NCBI GenBank assembly: GCA_023229245.1
Contig: JALNZU010000009.1
Location: 36,234-100,233 of the forward strand
DNA length: 64,000 bases
Reading direction: 5' to 3'
DNA from: Bacteroidales bacterium
GTDB taxonomy: Bacteria; Bacteroidota; Bacteroidia; Bacteroidales; F082
Below the pieces are notes generated by a model. The model worked only from the letters and a program-made list of their open reading frames with translations. It was not told the origin of the DNA and searched no databases. Of this stretch, positions 40,412 through 51,400 are shown one piece after another (position 1 is the first letter of the stretch; every line of letters starts with the position of its first letter). The translations under genes and the position numbers were made by a program.

Positions 40412-43012
40412 ATGAACAGGATTTGGTTGTTTGCGTTCCTTTTTTTATCGCTTGCGATCAGGGTGGAGGCCACTCATCAGCGAGCTGCCGAGATAATATA
40501 TACGCATCTTGGCGGGTTGACGTATGAGATCACTATTATTATGTACACCTATACTCCAAGTCCGGCCGATGATATGCGTACTACGCTGCCTATTCACTGG
40601 GGCGATAATACGGTTGACGATATACCCCGCATAGTGTTTCAGGATTTGCCCGATAACTACACTTTAAATGTGTATCGAATGAATCATACATTTCCGGGTA
40701 CAGGTAGTTATGTCATTTCGGTAGAAGATCCTAACCGCAACTATGGGGTGGTGAATATTCCTAACTCGGTAAATGTACCTATGTATGTGGAGAGTCTGTT
40801 AGTGATCAATCCATATTTGGGCTATAATAACTCAGTTCAGCTTTTAAATCCACCTATTGATCAGGGTTGTGTAGGTAAATTATTTGTGCACAATGCTTCA
40901 GCCTATGATCCTGATGGCGACAGCCTTAGTTATCGTTTGGTGGTTTGCAGAGGTGCTGATGGATTAGAAATACCTGGCTATACATTTCCTATGGCAAGTG
41001 AAGAGTTTTATCTTGATCCGGTTTCAGGCGATTTGGTATGGCAAAATCCAGTGTTGCAAGGCGAATATAATGTAGCTTTTGTTATTGATGAGTGGCGCAA
41101 CGGTACTAAGATAGGTTCGGTCATGCGTGATATGCAGATCCTAATAGGAGCTTGTAACAATAATCCGCCTGTCATTAATGCGCCTGATCAGGTGTGTACT
41201 ATCGCTGGCAGATCGCCTATAACCTTTGGTGTATCGGCTACCGATCCTGATCATAATGCGGTTGTACTGACAGCCAGTGGCGGTCCTTTTGAGCAGACAG
41301 ATGATCCAGCTGTTTTAGATCCTGATCCTGCTACTGGCACTCCAACTGCTCACGCCACCTTTTTCTGGTCGAGCCAATGCAGCCATGTGCGGAAAAATCC
41401 GTATAGTGTGCTGTTCAAAGCGCGTGATGTGCATCCGGAAGTAAGCCTGACTACTTTGCACACAACTTCAATATTGGTAGCAGCACCCGCTGTTGAAAAT
41501 CTCAGTGCAGAGGCCCTCGGAATTGGTATAGACCTTCAATGGGATAGGTATGACTGTCAAAATGCCGTTGGATTTTATATATATAGAATGATAGGTAATA
41601 GCGGCTTTATACCGGATTCGTGTCAGACAGGTGTGCCCGATGGATTGGGCTTTCAAAGGATTGCAAGTATTGCAGATATTCAATCAGTTTCGTATAGAGA
41701 TGATAATCAGGGTATTGGTTTGGTTGCTGGTGTGGAGTATTGCTATGTGATAACTGCTTTCTTTGCGGATGGGGCCGAAAGCATAGTATCTAACGAAGCA
41801 TGCAGCTCTCTGAAGCGGGATTTGCCTATACTGACGCATGTCAGCAACGACAGTTTAGACTTAGCCGGAGGGCATGTGATAGTAGCATGGGCAAAACCGG
41901 TAGAACTGGATACTGTACAGTATCCTGGACCGTATCAGTATGAGTTGTACAGGCTTCTGCCCCAAAACGATCAATCAGTATTAGTTTATACAGGTATTGG
42001 ATTAAACGATACCCTTTATACGGACGATGCCATACAATTGAATGAGTTGTCTCAATCAGTACGCTATCAGATCTTGTTGAAAAGTTTGGCAGTAGGGGAT
42101 ATAGGGGTAAGCAAAGCGGCTTCATCAGTGTTTTTATCAGTCGAGCCAACAGATAAAGCTCTTATATTGCATTGGGAGGCACAAGTGCCCTGGCATAACG
42201 ACAGCACCGAAATATTTCGATATAACACAACTACTCAAAAGTTTGAATATATTGCCACTGCTTTGTCCGATACTTATAGGGATGAAGATTTAGAAAACGA
42301 TCGCCTGTATCGGTATTATGTAGTTACATGGGGTAGTTTGGGCCCTGGTTTTGTGTTTCCTATAGTGAATTATTCGCAGCTTGCTGAAGCTGTTCCTATT
42401 GATAATATTCCGCCTTGCCCACCAGAAATACTTGTAGAAACGAATTGCGAAACCATAGAAAATACTATCATCTTAACACAGATATATGATAGCTGCGCTT
42501 ACGATGTGCGTGAGTATCAGATTTTTTATACTCCTATGGCTGGTGTAGATTTTATTCAGGCCGGTACTATTCGTCAGGGTGAGACGAGTTACACACATAG
42601 CTCTATTGATTTTGTTACGGCTTGCTATTATGTGATAGCTATTGATAGTGCCGGTAATATTTCAGAGCCTTCCAATATATTTTGCGTGGATTATGATGTG
42701 TGTCCGGTGATTGAGTTTCCTAATGTGTTTACACCAAATGCTGATCAGATAAACGATTTGTTTGTTCCTATGGGGTATCCTAAGATCAATCCAAAAGCAA
42801 ATGTAGAGCGTGTAGATATGGTCATAGTGAATCGTTGGGGTAATGTGGTGTTTCAAACTGATAATCCGGTTATTGAATGGGATGGAAAGAATCAGCGTAC
42901 TGGGCTTGACTGTTCAGAAGGCACGTATTTTTATGTGTGCGATGTTTATTTTCAGGCTTTCGACCGGCAGGTAACACAGCGTTTGCAGGGAAGTGTAATG
43001 ATATTGCGATAA
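40412..43012 (+). CDS. Large secreted protein with T9SS type B (gliding-motility type) C-terminal domain
   Basis: An 866-residue protein. After the signal peptide (1-20) it has an N-terminal region with a cadherin/PKD-like strand pattern (IHWGDNTVDDIPR; SAYDPDGDSLSYRL), then several fibronectin type III-like modules (about 355-730). It ends with the CHU_C / gliding-motility-associated C-terminal domain (about 770-866: FPNVFTPNADQINDLF ... IVNRWGNVVFQTDN ... EWDGKNQRTGLDCSEGTYFY). That ending directs type B cargo to T9SS. It probably serves as a surface adhesin or structural protein; no enzyme motif was seen. It is divergent from the rex operon and convergent with infB. Confidence 0.82.
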   Translation: MNRIWLFAFLFLSLAIRVEATHQRAAEIIYTHLGGLTYEITIIMYTYTPSPADDMRTTLPIHWGDNTVDDIPRIVFQDLPDNYTLNVYRMNHTFPGTGSYVISVEDPNRNYGVVNIPNSVNVPMYVESLLVINPYLGYNNSVQLLNPPIDQGCVGKLFVHNASAYDPDGDSLSYRLVVCRGADGLEIPGYTFPMASEEFYLDPVSGDLVWQNPVLQGEYNVAFVIDEWRNGTKIGSVMRDMQILIGACNNNPPVINAPDQVCTIAGRSPITFGVSATDPDHNAVVLTASGGPFEQTDDPAVLDPDPATGTPTAHATFFWSSQCSHVRKNPYSVLFKARDVHPEVSLTTLHTTSILVAAPAVENLSAEALGIGIDLQWDRYDCQNAVGFYIYRMIGNSGFIPDSCQTGVPDGLGFQRIASIADIQSVSYRDDNQGIGLVAGVEYCYVITAFFADGAESIVSNEACSSLKRDLPILTHVSNDSLDLAGGHVIVAWAKPVELDTVQYPGPYQYELYRLLPQNDQSVLVYTGIGLNDTLYTDDAIQLNELSQSVRYQILLKSLAVGDIGVSKAASSVFLSVEPTDKALILHWEAQVPWHNDSTEIFRYNTTTQKFEYIATALSDTYRDEDLENDRLYRYYVVTWGSLGPGFVFPIVNYSQLAEAVPIDNIPPCPPEILVETNCETIENTIILTQIYDSCAYDVREYQIFYTPMAGVDFIQAGTIRQGETSYTHSSIDFVTACYYVIAIDSAGNISEPSNIFCVDYDVCPVIEFPNVFTPNADQINDLFVPMGYPKINPKANVERVDMVIVNRWGNVVFQTDNPVIEWDGKNQRTGLDCSEGTYFYVCDVYFQAFDRQVTQRLQGSVMILR

Positions 43013-43082
43013 GCTGGCATGGATATACCATTCATGTCGCGGCAGTAATTTTTGTTATCAGCTGTTTTTTTAAGCAGTAGAT

Positions 43083-46000
43083 TTAGGCTTTACGGCTTAC
43101 TTCTTTTTCAGTAAATCCTTCAATAATATCCCCGATTTTTATATCGTTGAAACCATCGATATTCAGTCCGCATTCATATCCTGCGTTCACTTCCCGCACA
43201 TCGTCCTTGAACCGTTTCAATGATCCGAGGTTACCTGTGAAGATGACAATACCGTCGCGAATCAGGCGTATCTTAGTATTACGCGTTATTTTACCATCAA
43301 GTACCATACAACCTGCTATGGTTCCTATCTTGGATATTTTGAATGTCTCTCTCACCTCGAGATTGCAGGTGATCACCTCTTCTATTTCAGGGGCATGCAT
43401 TCCTTCAATAGCTGACTCCAACTCTTCAATAGCCTGATATATGACTGAATACAGGCGTATATCAATCTCTTCTGTTTCCGACAGTTTACGTGCCTGCAAT
43501 GTTGGACGTACCTGGAATCCAATGATGATGGCATCAGATGCGGAGGCAAGCATCACATCCGATTCATTGATAGCACCTACTGATTTATGGATCACATTGA
43601 CTTGTACCTCATCTGTAGATAGTTTCAGCAAGGAGTCGGATAATGCTTCAATTGAACCATCCACATCACCTTTTACGATGAGGTTGAGTTCGCGGAAATC
43701 ACCTATTGCTATGCGTCGGCCTATCTCATCAAGGGTGATATGTTTTTGTGTTCGTATGCCTTGTTCGCGTTGCAGTTGTTGACGTTTGGCAGCAATATTT
43801 TTCATCTCCCTCTCATCTTGTAATACAACGAAACTATCGCCTGCCTGCGGAGCACCATTCAGTCCTAACATCAGGGTAGGAGTGCTGGGTCCTGCTTTTT
43901 CAATATGTTTATTTCTTTCGTTGAACATGGCTTTCACACGTCCGTATACTGATCCGGCTAAAACCAGGTCGCCAATTTTCAGGCTACCGTCTTCGACCAA
44001 TATCTTGGCTACATATCCGCGGCCTTTATCAAGCGACGATTCAACTATGGTACCTCTTGCCGAACGTTTGGGATTGCCTTTAAGCTCTAGTATCTCAGCT
44101 TCCAACAATACTTTTTCAAGCAGTTCTTTGATCCCTGTACCCATTTTGGCTGATATTTCCTGACTTTGGTATTTCCCGCCCCAGTCTTCTACCAATATAT
44201 TCATATTAGCTAACTGTTCGCGTATCTTTTCTGCATTGGCGGTAGGTTTATCAATTTTGTTGAATGCAAATACTATGGGTACTCCAGCTGCTTTAGCGTG
44301 ATTGATAGCTTCTTTTGTTTGTGGCATCACTGAGTCATCAGCAGCTATGACGATGATAGCTACGTCGGTAATTTTGGCGCCACGGGCACGCATAGCAGTA
44401 AAGGCTTCGTGTCCGGGGGTATCGAGAAAGGTGATCTTTTTACCGTTTTCGGTTGATACCTCATACGCACCAATATGTTGGGTGATACCACCTGCCTCGC
44501 CCGAGGCAACGTTTGCCTTTCTGATATAGTCTAACAAAGCTGTTTTTCCATGGTCAACATGGCCCATAACGGTTACTATAGGAGCCCGATCAACAAGGTC
44601 TTCAGGATTGTCAGGCTCATCAATCTCAGCAGCAAGTATATCTTGCAACTCATGGGAGATGAACTCCACTTCAAAACCAAACTCTTCGGCTACTAATGAC
44701 AATGTTTCGGCATCCAACCGTTGATTGATAGAAACTACCAATCCAAGGCTCATACAGGTTGCAATAACTTTGGTAACCGGTATGTCCATCATAGTCGCTA
44801 GTTCGTTGGCTGTCACAAATTCTGTTACTTTGATGACCGATTTTTCCTGTTCTATTTTCGCTAGCTCTTCGGCCTGCATCGAGGAGACTGCTTCGCGTTT
44901 CATGCGGCGATGTTTCGATGCTCTTGATTTACCTGTAGGTGATAGTCTGGCCAAGGTTTCTTTGATCTGGCGTTGAATATCTTCTTCACTCAGCTCGACC
45001 TTTTCTTCTCTGCGTGCTGCAGGTCTTCCTCTCCTGGTTTCTTTTTGGCCGGCTCTGGCATGTTGCCCCTGTTGAGTAGAAGCAGGTTGCGTACTGGCGT
45101 CTGTAGTTTCTTTTTTGATGCGCTTGCGTTTCTTTTTCTTCTGGCTGCTGCTTATTTTTTCTTCTGATGAGGAGGCTACAGGCTTTGGCCTGCCTCTGCG
45201 CTCATCAGGCAGCTCGATTTTGTCGAGTATCTTAGGTCCTTGAAGTTTAACGACAGTTGTAGGAAGGAAGTTATCCGGACGAGCTTTTTCGGCCTCTTGT
45301 GCTTCAGCTTTTGGAGCCGGTTCTTGTTTAGGAGGCTTAGACGTTTCAGCAGCTTTAGCCGGGGTGTCTTTTTTAGATTTTGTTGGCTTATCTATAGCCT
45401 TGTCAGGTTTTGATTCTTTCTTTTTCCTTCTTTCAGCAGTTTTCTTCTCTTTCTCAGCTTCTTTTTCTTTACGTTTTTGTTCTTCTTCCTTTTTCTTCTC
45501 AGCTTTTGTCTTTCTGTCGGGCTTGGTACGCAGGTTCATGCTTTCCAGATCAATTTTTCCTATTATCTTCAGCTCGCCTTCTTTGCGTACTTCTTCTTTA
45601 GGTGCATCAACTTGTTCGGTTGAGGCTTCTACCGTTTTTTCTGTTTTAATCTCTTTTTCGATTTCTTTTTCGATTGGTTCTTCAATCTCTTTGATATCTA
45701 TTGGCAAGGCAGGTATCTCTGTTGCTACGCTTGCCTCAACTGTGATTTTCGTTTGGCTTTCTTTTTCACTATCTGTATCGGCTTTAGGCTGATCGGCAGG
45801 TGAAGGGCTTTCAGTTAGTGTTTCAGGTTCTTCAACAGGAGGTTCGACCTTTTCAATTTTTTTAGGTTCAGCAGCAGGAGCGGGTTTCTCTACATAGCTG
45901 CTTTGTATATTTTTGATCAACAACTCTTCGGTATCAAATTCAAAGTCATCTTCATCTTCTTCAATAGCTTCTTGTTTGAGAACTTCTTCAGCGGTAATAG

Positions 46001-46229
46001 TTTTCCGGCTTGAATATTCTATCCCCAATTTTTGTGAGACTTCTTTTACCTGCTTTTCTAATTGAAACTCTTTCACAAGCAGTGCATACATCTCGGCGTT
46101 GAGCTTGGTATTCGGATTGGGGTCAATCTGATGTCCCTGCTTCGAGAGGTATTCAACGATAGTAGTAGTACCCACGTTGAACTCTCGGGCTGCTTTACTT
46201 AAACGAACGGTTGATGAGCCTTTGGACAT
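43083..46229 (-). CDS. infB: Translation initiation factor IF-2
   Basis: A 1048-residue GTPase that brings initiator tRNA to the ribosome. The N-terminal HTH-like segment (VRLSKAAREFNVGTTTIVEYL) is followed by a very long lysine/glutamate/proline-rich linker (about 100-430). Then come the IF2_N domain and the G domain with G1 GHVDHGKTALLDYI, G3 DTPGHEAF and G4 NKID, followed by domains II-IV ending in IGDIIEGFTEKEV. The linker and total length are within what Bacteroidota show. The operon rimP-nusA-infB is the classical one. Long open frames on the opposite strand in the linker are artefacts of its repetitive codons. Confidence 0.97.
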   Translation of the reverse strand: MSKGSSTVRLSKAAREFNVGTTTIVEYLSKQGHQIDPNPNTKLNAEMYALLVKEFQLEKQVKEVSQKLGIEYSSRKTITAEEVLKQEAIEEDEDDFEFDTEELLIKNIQSSYVEKPAPAAEPKKIEKVEPPVEEPETLTESPSPADQPKADTDSEKESQTKITVEASVATEIPALPIDIKEIEEPIEKEIEKEIKTEKTVEASTEQVDAPKEEVRKEGELKIIGKIDLESMNLRTKPDRKTKAEKKKEEEQKRKEKEAEKEKKTAERRKKKESKPDKAIDKPTKSKKDTPAKAAETSKPPKQEPAPKAEAQEAEKARPDNFLPTTVVKLQGPKILDKIELPDERRGRPKPVASSSEEKISSSQKKKKRKRIKKETTDASTQPASTQQGQHARAGQKETRRGRPAARREEKVELSEEDIQRQIKETLARLSPTGKSRASKHRRMKREAVSSMQAEELAKIEQEKSVIKVTEFVTANELATMMDIPVTKVIATCMSLGLVVSINQRLDAETLSLVAEEFGFEVEFISHELQDILAAEIDEPDNPEDLVDRAPIVTVMGHVDHGKTALLDYIRKANVASGEAGGITQHIGAYEVSTENGKKITFLDTPGHEAFTAMRARGAKITDVAIIVIAADDSVMPQTKEAINHAKAAGVPIVFAFNKIDKPTANAEKIREQLANMNILVEDWGGKYQSQEISAKMGTGIKELLEKVLLEAEILELKGNPKRSARGTIVESSLDKGRGYVAKILVEDGSLKIGDLVLAGSVYGRVKAMFNERNKHIEKAGPSTPTLMLGLNGAPQAGDSFVVLQDEREMKNIAAKRQQLQREQGIRTQKHITLDEIGRRIAIGDFRELNLIVKGDVDGSIEALSDSLLKLSTDEVQVNVIHKSVGAINESDVMLASASDAIIIGFQVRPTLQARKLSETEEIDIRLYSVIYQAIEELESAIEGMHAPEIEEVITCNLEVRETFKISKIGTIAGCMVLDGKITRNTKIRLIRDGIVIFTGNLGSLKRFKDDVREVNAGYECGLNIDGFNDIKIGDIIEGFTEKEVSRKA

Positions 46230-46281
46230 AATCAGTAGAAACTATTTATTTTAATAATTCTGATGCGCAAAATTATGGTTT

Positions 46282-47517
46282 TTATTCAAATTCAGCTTTT
46301 AAGATACGGATAACTTCTTGAATGGTCTCTATTTCCAGATCGGTACGCTTTTCTAACTCTTTCTCACTCAAGCTGAGCACACTTTTTGCTGTGTCGCAGC
46401 CGATCTCTTGCAGCACCTTGATGATCCATGGTTCGATCTCATCTGTAAATTCCATAAGATCAACATCTTCAGTATCGTTATCCGAGTCTCTGTATATATC
46501 AATTTCGTAGCCGGTGAGCTTGCCCGCCAACTTAATGTTAAATCCTCCTTTACCTATAGCCAGACTAACCTGATCGGGCTTCATAAATACTTCGGCCCGT
46601 TTATTATCTTCATCTATATGTATAGAAGTGATCTTAGCCGGGCTAAGCGTACGCGAAATAAATAATGTAGGATTATTTGTATAGTTGATCACATCAATAT
46701 TTTCGTTGCGAAGTTCCCTTACGATGCCATGTATGCGTGAGCCTTTCATCCCTACACAAGCGCCTACCGGATCGATGCGATCATCGTATGATTCGACAGC
46801 TATCTTAGCCCTTTGACCAGGTTCACGTACGATGCGCCGAATAGTGATCAACCCGTCATAAACCTCAGGCACCTCCGCTTCGATCAGTCGTTGTAGAAAA
46901 ATTTCAGAGGTACGCGAAAGTATGATAAACGGATTATTGTTTTTCATCTCAACCTTGAGCACTACTGCTCTGATAGTATCTCCCTTACGATAGTAATCAG
47001 TAGGAATTTGTTCGGATTTAGGTAAAATGAGTTCTATTCCTTCATCATCTAACACCAATATCTCGCGTTTCCAGATTTGATATACCTCACCTGTTACAAC
47101 CTCTCCAACTTTTTCACGATATTTTTGATAAATATTATCTTTTTCATACTCCATGATCTTGGAGACCAAGCTCTGACGGATATTTAATATTTCCCGGCGG
47201 CCAAAGGTACGTATGCTGATAGGCTCCGACACCTCTTCACCTACCTCAAAGTCAGGCTCTATTTTAATGGCATCAGAAAGGGCTATCTGAGTAGTAGAGT
47301 CTTCTACTTCACCGTCTTCAACAATTTCGCGCGTATGCCATATCTCAAGGTCGCCTTTGTCAATATTGATGATGATATGAAAATTCTCGTCCGATCCGTA
47401 TTTTTTGATCAGTATAGACTTGAAAATATCTTCCAAAATACGCATCATGCGTTCACGGTCAATATTTTTGAAATCTTTAAACTCTGAAAAACTTTCAACT
47501 AAATTGATACTATCCAT
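46282..47517 (-). CDS. nusA: Transcription termination/antitermination factor NusA
   Basis: A 411-residue protein with the N-terminal polymerase-binding domain (about 1-125), an S1 domain (about 135-200, TGEVYQIWKREILVLDD) and the KH domains carrying RIVREPGQRAKIAVES, PVGACVGMKGSRI and SLAIGKGGFNIKLAGKL. A short acidic C-terminal region completes it. It binds RNA polymerase and RNA at pauses, stimulates intrinsic termination and acts in antitermination. It lies between rimP and infB, 24 bases after rimP. Confidence 0.97.
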   Translation of the reverse strand: MDSINLVESFSEFKDFKNIDRERMMRILEDIFKSILIKKYGSDENFHIIINIDKGDLEIWHTREIVEDGEVEDSTTQIALSDAIKIEPDFEVGEEVSEPISIRTFGRREILNIRQSLVSKIMEYEKDNIYQKYREKVGEVVTGEVYQIWKREILVLDDEGIELILPKSEQIPTDYYRKGDTIRAVVLKVEMKNNNPFIILSRTSEIFLQRLIEAEVPEVYDGLITIRRIVREPGQRAKIAVESYDDRIDPVGACVGMKGSRIHGIVRELRNENIDVINYTNNPTLFISRTLSPAKITSIHIDEDNKRAEVFMKPDQVSLAIGKGGFNIKLAGKLTGYEIDIYRDSDNDTEDVDLMEFTDEIEPWIIKVLQEIGCDTAKSVLSLSEKELEKRTDLEIETIQEVIRILKAEFE

Positions 47518-47541
47518 GGTATGCAGCGATAATGATTTTTT

Positions 47542-48006
47542 TTAATTAAAACTGATTTGCACCAGAGCACGGCTTATGTCAGCAAAGCTAAGTTCAAGCC
47601 GCTCCTGGGTTGTAGCCTGTTTGGATTTACTTTTCTTTGTTTCATATTGTTCTTGTATCACAAGACGATCGGGGAATACTTCCAAAAGTGTACCAACGAC
47701 TTTTTTTCCTGCTTTGGTGTCAATACTAAGCTTGCGTCCAATATTTTTTATGTATTGACGGTGCAACAGCAATGGATGGTCTATTCCGGCCGATGATACC
47801 TTGAGCTCAAAGTCAGATTTTTCGCGGTCTAAGCGTGATTCTATCATTTTGCTTACCTGCACACAATGCTCAATAGTGATGGCACTGTCGGAATCCAGGA
47901 AGACAAAGATTTTGTCGTTGTTTTTGACAACCACCTCTACCACAAAACGATCGGTGTCTTTTAAAAAGTCTTCGACCCATTGTTGTATTTCCGTCTTATT
48001 CAACAT
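47542..48006 (-). CDS. rimP: Ribosome maturation factor RimP
   Basis: A 154-residue protein. The N-terminal alpha/beta domain carries ITIEHCVQVSKMIESRLD and the typical ELKVSSAGIDHPL motif (about residues 65-77), and a C-terminal SH3-like domain follows. It takes part in 30S maturation. First gene of the rimP-nusA-infB operon; its leader carries a terminator-like hairpin only a dozen bases before the ATG. Confidence 0.92.
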   Translation of the reverse strand: MLNKTEIQQWVEDFLKDTDRFVVEVVVKNNDKIFVFLDSDSAITIEHCVQVSKMIESRLDREKSDFELKVSSAGIDHPLLLHRQYIKNIGRKLSIDTKAGKKVVGTLLEVFPDRLVIQEQYETKKSKSKQATTQERLELSFADISRALVQISFN

Positions 48007-48017
48007 ATATTTCTATT

Positions 48018-48040
48018 AAAAAAAGGGCTTCACGCCCCTT
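48018..48040 (-). promoter_or_regulatory. Terminator-like hairpin in the rimP-nusA-infB leader
   Basis: On the minus strand AAGGGGC - GTGAA - GCCCTT forms a 6-bp stem with one bulged G, directly followed by a run that totals seven T's, then rimP ATG after a further 11 bases. It lies downstream of a plausible -7 box (48067-48074), so it would act as a leader attenuator. It may instead be fortuitous. Confidence 0.5.
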
Positions 48041-48066
48041 CCGTTATCTTTCTCCGCAAAACCTTG

Positions 48067-48074
48067 CAAAATTA
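48067..48074 (-). promoter_or_regulatory. Putative -7 box of the rimP operon
   Basis: Reads TAATTTTG on the minus strand, about 60 bases before rimP. A CAA (TTG on the minus strand) at 48099-48101 could be the -33, though the spacing of 24 bases is long. Confidence 0.4.
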
Positions 48075-48148
48075 CAATATTATTCTGCTTGGTGTTGACA
48101 ATCAATACAAATTTTATTAATTTTTCGATTGATCCTTAGGCAAATAAT

Positions 48149-48177
48149 AAAGCCTGCTACGAATACGTACAGGCTTT
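48149..48177. terminator. Hairpin terminator downstream of tRNA-Gln
   Basis: AAAGCCTG (48149-48156) and CAGGCTTT (48170-48177), with an inner TACG/CGTA stem and a 4-base loop. T's follow on the plus strand and an interrupted T-run on the minus strand. It sits about 90 bases after the 3' end of the tRNA gene and should separate it from the rimP operon. Confidence 0.65.
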
Positions 48178-48263
48178 TTCTTTATGCGTTCCGTAATTAG
48201 TAACTTGTTTAGTGATCTTCTTACTAAAGATGATATACATCTAAACAGTTGCTAATAAGCTAG

Positions 48264-48334
48264 TTGTCCAACCAGGATTCGAACCTAGACAGGCAGAACC
48301 AAAATCTGCAGTGCTACCGTTACACCATTGGACA
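48264..48334 (-). tRNA. tRNA-Gln (anticodon TTG)
   Basis: On the minus strand the acceptor arms TGTCCAA (5') and TTGGACA (3') pair fully. The D-arm region TGGTGTAACGGTAGCA, an anticodon stem GCAGA/TCTGC around loop TTTTGGT (anticodon TTG) and the T-arm with GGTTCGAATCC are all present. About 71 bases; CCA is not encoded. Confidence 0.93.
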
Positions 48335-48366
48335 AAGTCCGTCACATTTTTTTGTGAAACGGGCTG

Positions 48367-48397
48367 CAAAAATAGTTTATTTCTTTTAATCCTGCAA
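48367..48397 (-). promoter_or_regulatory. Promoter of tRNA-Gln
   Basis: On the minus strand TTG (48395-48397) and TATTTTTG (48367-48374) are 20 bases apart, a good -33/-7 pair, about 33 bases before the 5' end of the tRNA. Confidence 0.65.
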
Positions 48398-48428
48398 CAT
48401 CATCTAGTAGCCTTATCGTTTTAAAGAG

Positions 48429-48436
48429 TATTTTTG
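48429..48436 (+). promoter_or_regulatory. Putative -7 box of the membrane glycosyltransferase gene
   Basis: TATTTTTG, 52 bases before the ATG at 48489; no good -33 seen. Confidence 0.4.
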
Positions 48437-48488
48437 TGGGTTGTTATCAGTTGAAGACATCAATTTATACAAATAAATTCCTGATATA

Positions 48489-51400
48489 ATGAGTTTTAAG
48501 AAACTGAATAATTTGGTTGGCTGGTTTGTCTTTTTGATTGCTACCAGTGTTTATTTTTTAACCTTAGAGCCTACTGCAAGCTGGTGGGATTGTGGTGAGT
48601 ATATTGCTACTGCGTATAAGATGCAAGTAGGTCATCCGCCAGGCGCTCCTTTATTTCAGATGATAGGGCGCTTTTTTAGTTTGTTTACGTTTGGTGATGT
48701 GTCAAAAGTAGCCTTGATGGTCAATGTAATGTCAGCCCTTTCAAGCGGCTTGACGATTTTGTTTTTATTCTGGACTATAAGCCTGTTGGCACAAAAGTTT
48801 ATGATGCAGGCTGAGGCAGCTCAAAACAAGGCTAACCAGTTTGCTGTCTTAGGTGCAAGCATGGTGGGTGCATTAGCTTATACCTTTTCCGATTCATTCT
48901 GGTTCTCGGCAGTAGAAGGTGAGGTATATGCCATGTCATCGTTTTTTACAGCGGTAGTGTTCTGGGCAATACTGCGTTGGGAAAGGGTAGCCGACCAACC
49001 GCATAACTACCGATGGCTCCTGCTGATAGCATATCTTATTGGACTGTCAATAGGAGTACATATGCTAAATCTATTGGCAATACCAGCCATAGTGTTTGTG
49101 TTTTACTTTAAAAAGTTTAAGGCTACACCTAAAGGGTTTGTACTGACGGGGATAATATCAGTTGCTATCTTAGGTTTTATTATGAGCATTATCATTCCTC
49201 AGGTGGTTAATCTGGCCAGCAAGACCGAGCTGTTGTTTGTGAACACTTTCAGATTACCTTTTAATACAGGAACTGTTTTTTATTTTTTGGTGCTGATAAC
49301 ATTGATAGTATATGGGCTCCATTATAGTCAACGTAAGGGTAAGGTTATCCTCAATACTGCAATTTTGTCTTTTATGTTTATACTGATCGGCTATTCATCA
49401 TTTATGATGATAGTGATCCGTGCAAACGCCAATACGCCCATCAACGAGAATGAGCCAAGCGATGCCATCTCACTTTTAGCGTATCTCAACCGCGAACAAT
49501 ATGGGAACTGGCCAATATTATACGGCCCGTATTATAATGCTCCTATGGTGGATTGGGCCGATGGCACACCAGTATATATCAAAGATAAAAACAAGGGCCG
49601 TTATGTGATCACCGATTACCGTCGCAACACCAAACCGGTATATGATGAGAAATTCATGACACTTTTTCCACGTATGTGGAATGGTCAAAAACCAAGCTAT
49701 ATTAGTATCTATAAGAAAGATGGCGGCGATAATGGAGTACCTGTCCGCGTGACTAAGAACGATGGCAGTACAGAAGTGATCTATAAACCAAGATTTGGTG
49801 AAAACCTGAAGTTTTTCTTTAGATACCAGGTGTCGCATATGTATGTGCGATATTTTATGTGGAATTTTGTAGGAAGGCAGAACGATATTGAAAGTCAGGG
49901 TGATATCAATAAAGGTAACTGGATCAGTGGGATCAATTTTTTGGATTCTATGCGATTGGGAGATCAGAAAAATCTACCTTCAAGCATGGATAATCCCTTA
50001 CGCACCCGATTTTATTTCTTGCCACTGCTGTTGGGTTTGATAGGCTTGTTCTTTCATTGGACAAAACACCCAAAAGATACTTGGGTGGTGTTTTTATTAT
50101 TTCTTATGACAGGTATTGCCATCATAGTATATCTCAATCAAACTCCTTATCAGCCACGTGAGCGCGATTATGCCTATGTAGGGTCTTTTTATGCTTTTGC
50201 TATCTGGATTGGCATAGGTGTATTGGCTTTGTACTCCTACTTTTCAAAGGTTTTTGGGCAAAAAGCTTTGGTATCCGTAGTTGTAACTATTATCTCCTTA
50301 CTTGCCGTTCCTACGATTATGGGAGTAGAAGGCTGGGAAGGGCATAACCGTTCGGGACGATATGCAGCCCCCGACTTTGCAAAAAGCTATATGGGACAAT
50401 GTGCACCTAATGCCATTTTGTTTACTAATGGCGATAATGATACTTTCCCGCTCTGGTTTGTTCAAGAAGTAGAAAACTTCCGTACCGATATGCGGGTAGT
50501 AAACTATATGTTGGCTGCCGGCGATTGGTATATACATCAGCTTGGAAAGAAGGTGTATGAATCCGAACGACTGCCACTCACTTTGCGCCCTGACCAGTAT
50601 AATAAAGGGGTAAACGAAGGAATACCTGTGATTGAACGGGTTACTGGTCCGGTAGAACTCAAAGAAGCGATTGCGTTTATTGCCGATGACCGTGAGCAGA
50701 CCAAGATACCGCTTCAGACAGGCGAAAAGATCAATTATCTGCCATCAAAAAAATTAAAGATAACTATAGATAAGGAAGCAGTCATACGTAGCGGTACTGT
50801 ACCTCCATCCATGCACGATAAAATTGTAGATGTAATTGAATGGGAAGTAAGTCAGTCAATTTTATATAAAAACGATTTGCTGTTGTTAGACCTGATAGCA
50901 AGTAACAACTGGGAGCGTCCAATTTATTTTGCCAATCCAAACAGTTCCAATCAGGTGTTCAATGTGGATAAATATTGCCATATGGAAGGGGTAGTTTATC
51001 GTTTTCTGCCTGTTATAGCTCCTGAATATTATAAGAATATGGGTGGAGTATATGCGGATGGTTCGTATGATCTCTTAGTCAACAAAGCTTCTTGGGGTCG
51101 TTTGCATGAACCGGGAGTTACTATAGACCGCGAGAGCTTCCGAAACTCGGGTATTGCAAAGCAAAGTTATATGCGTCTTGCACAGGCTTTGCTCAATGAG
51201 GGCAAAAAAGATTCGGCTATCATAGCTTTAGACAAGAGTTTAGAGCTGTTCCCTTACGAAAAAATCCCGTTTGACTATTATATGCTTTCCTGGATAGCCA
51301 TTTATTTTGAAGCCGGTGCGCCTGAGAAAGCAGAAGATGTGATGCGAAAATTAGCTGAAAGGTATTCAGAAGACTTCGAGTATTATATTAGTCTTGAAAG

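Noticed and set aside
45364..45792. Long open frame on the plus strand opposite infB
   Set aside because: It mirrors the lysine/glutamate-rich linker of IF-2; its product is serine/phenylalanine-rich low-complexity sequence with no start context.
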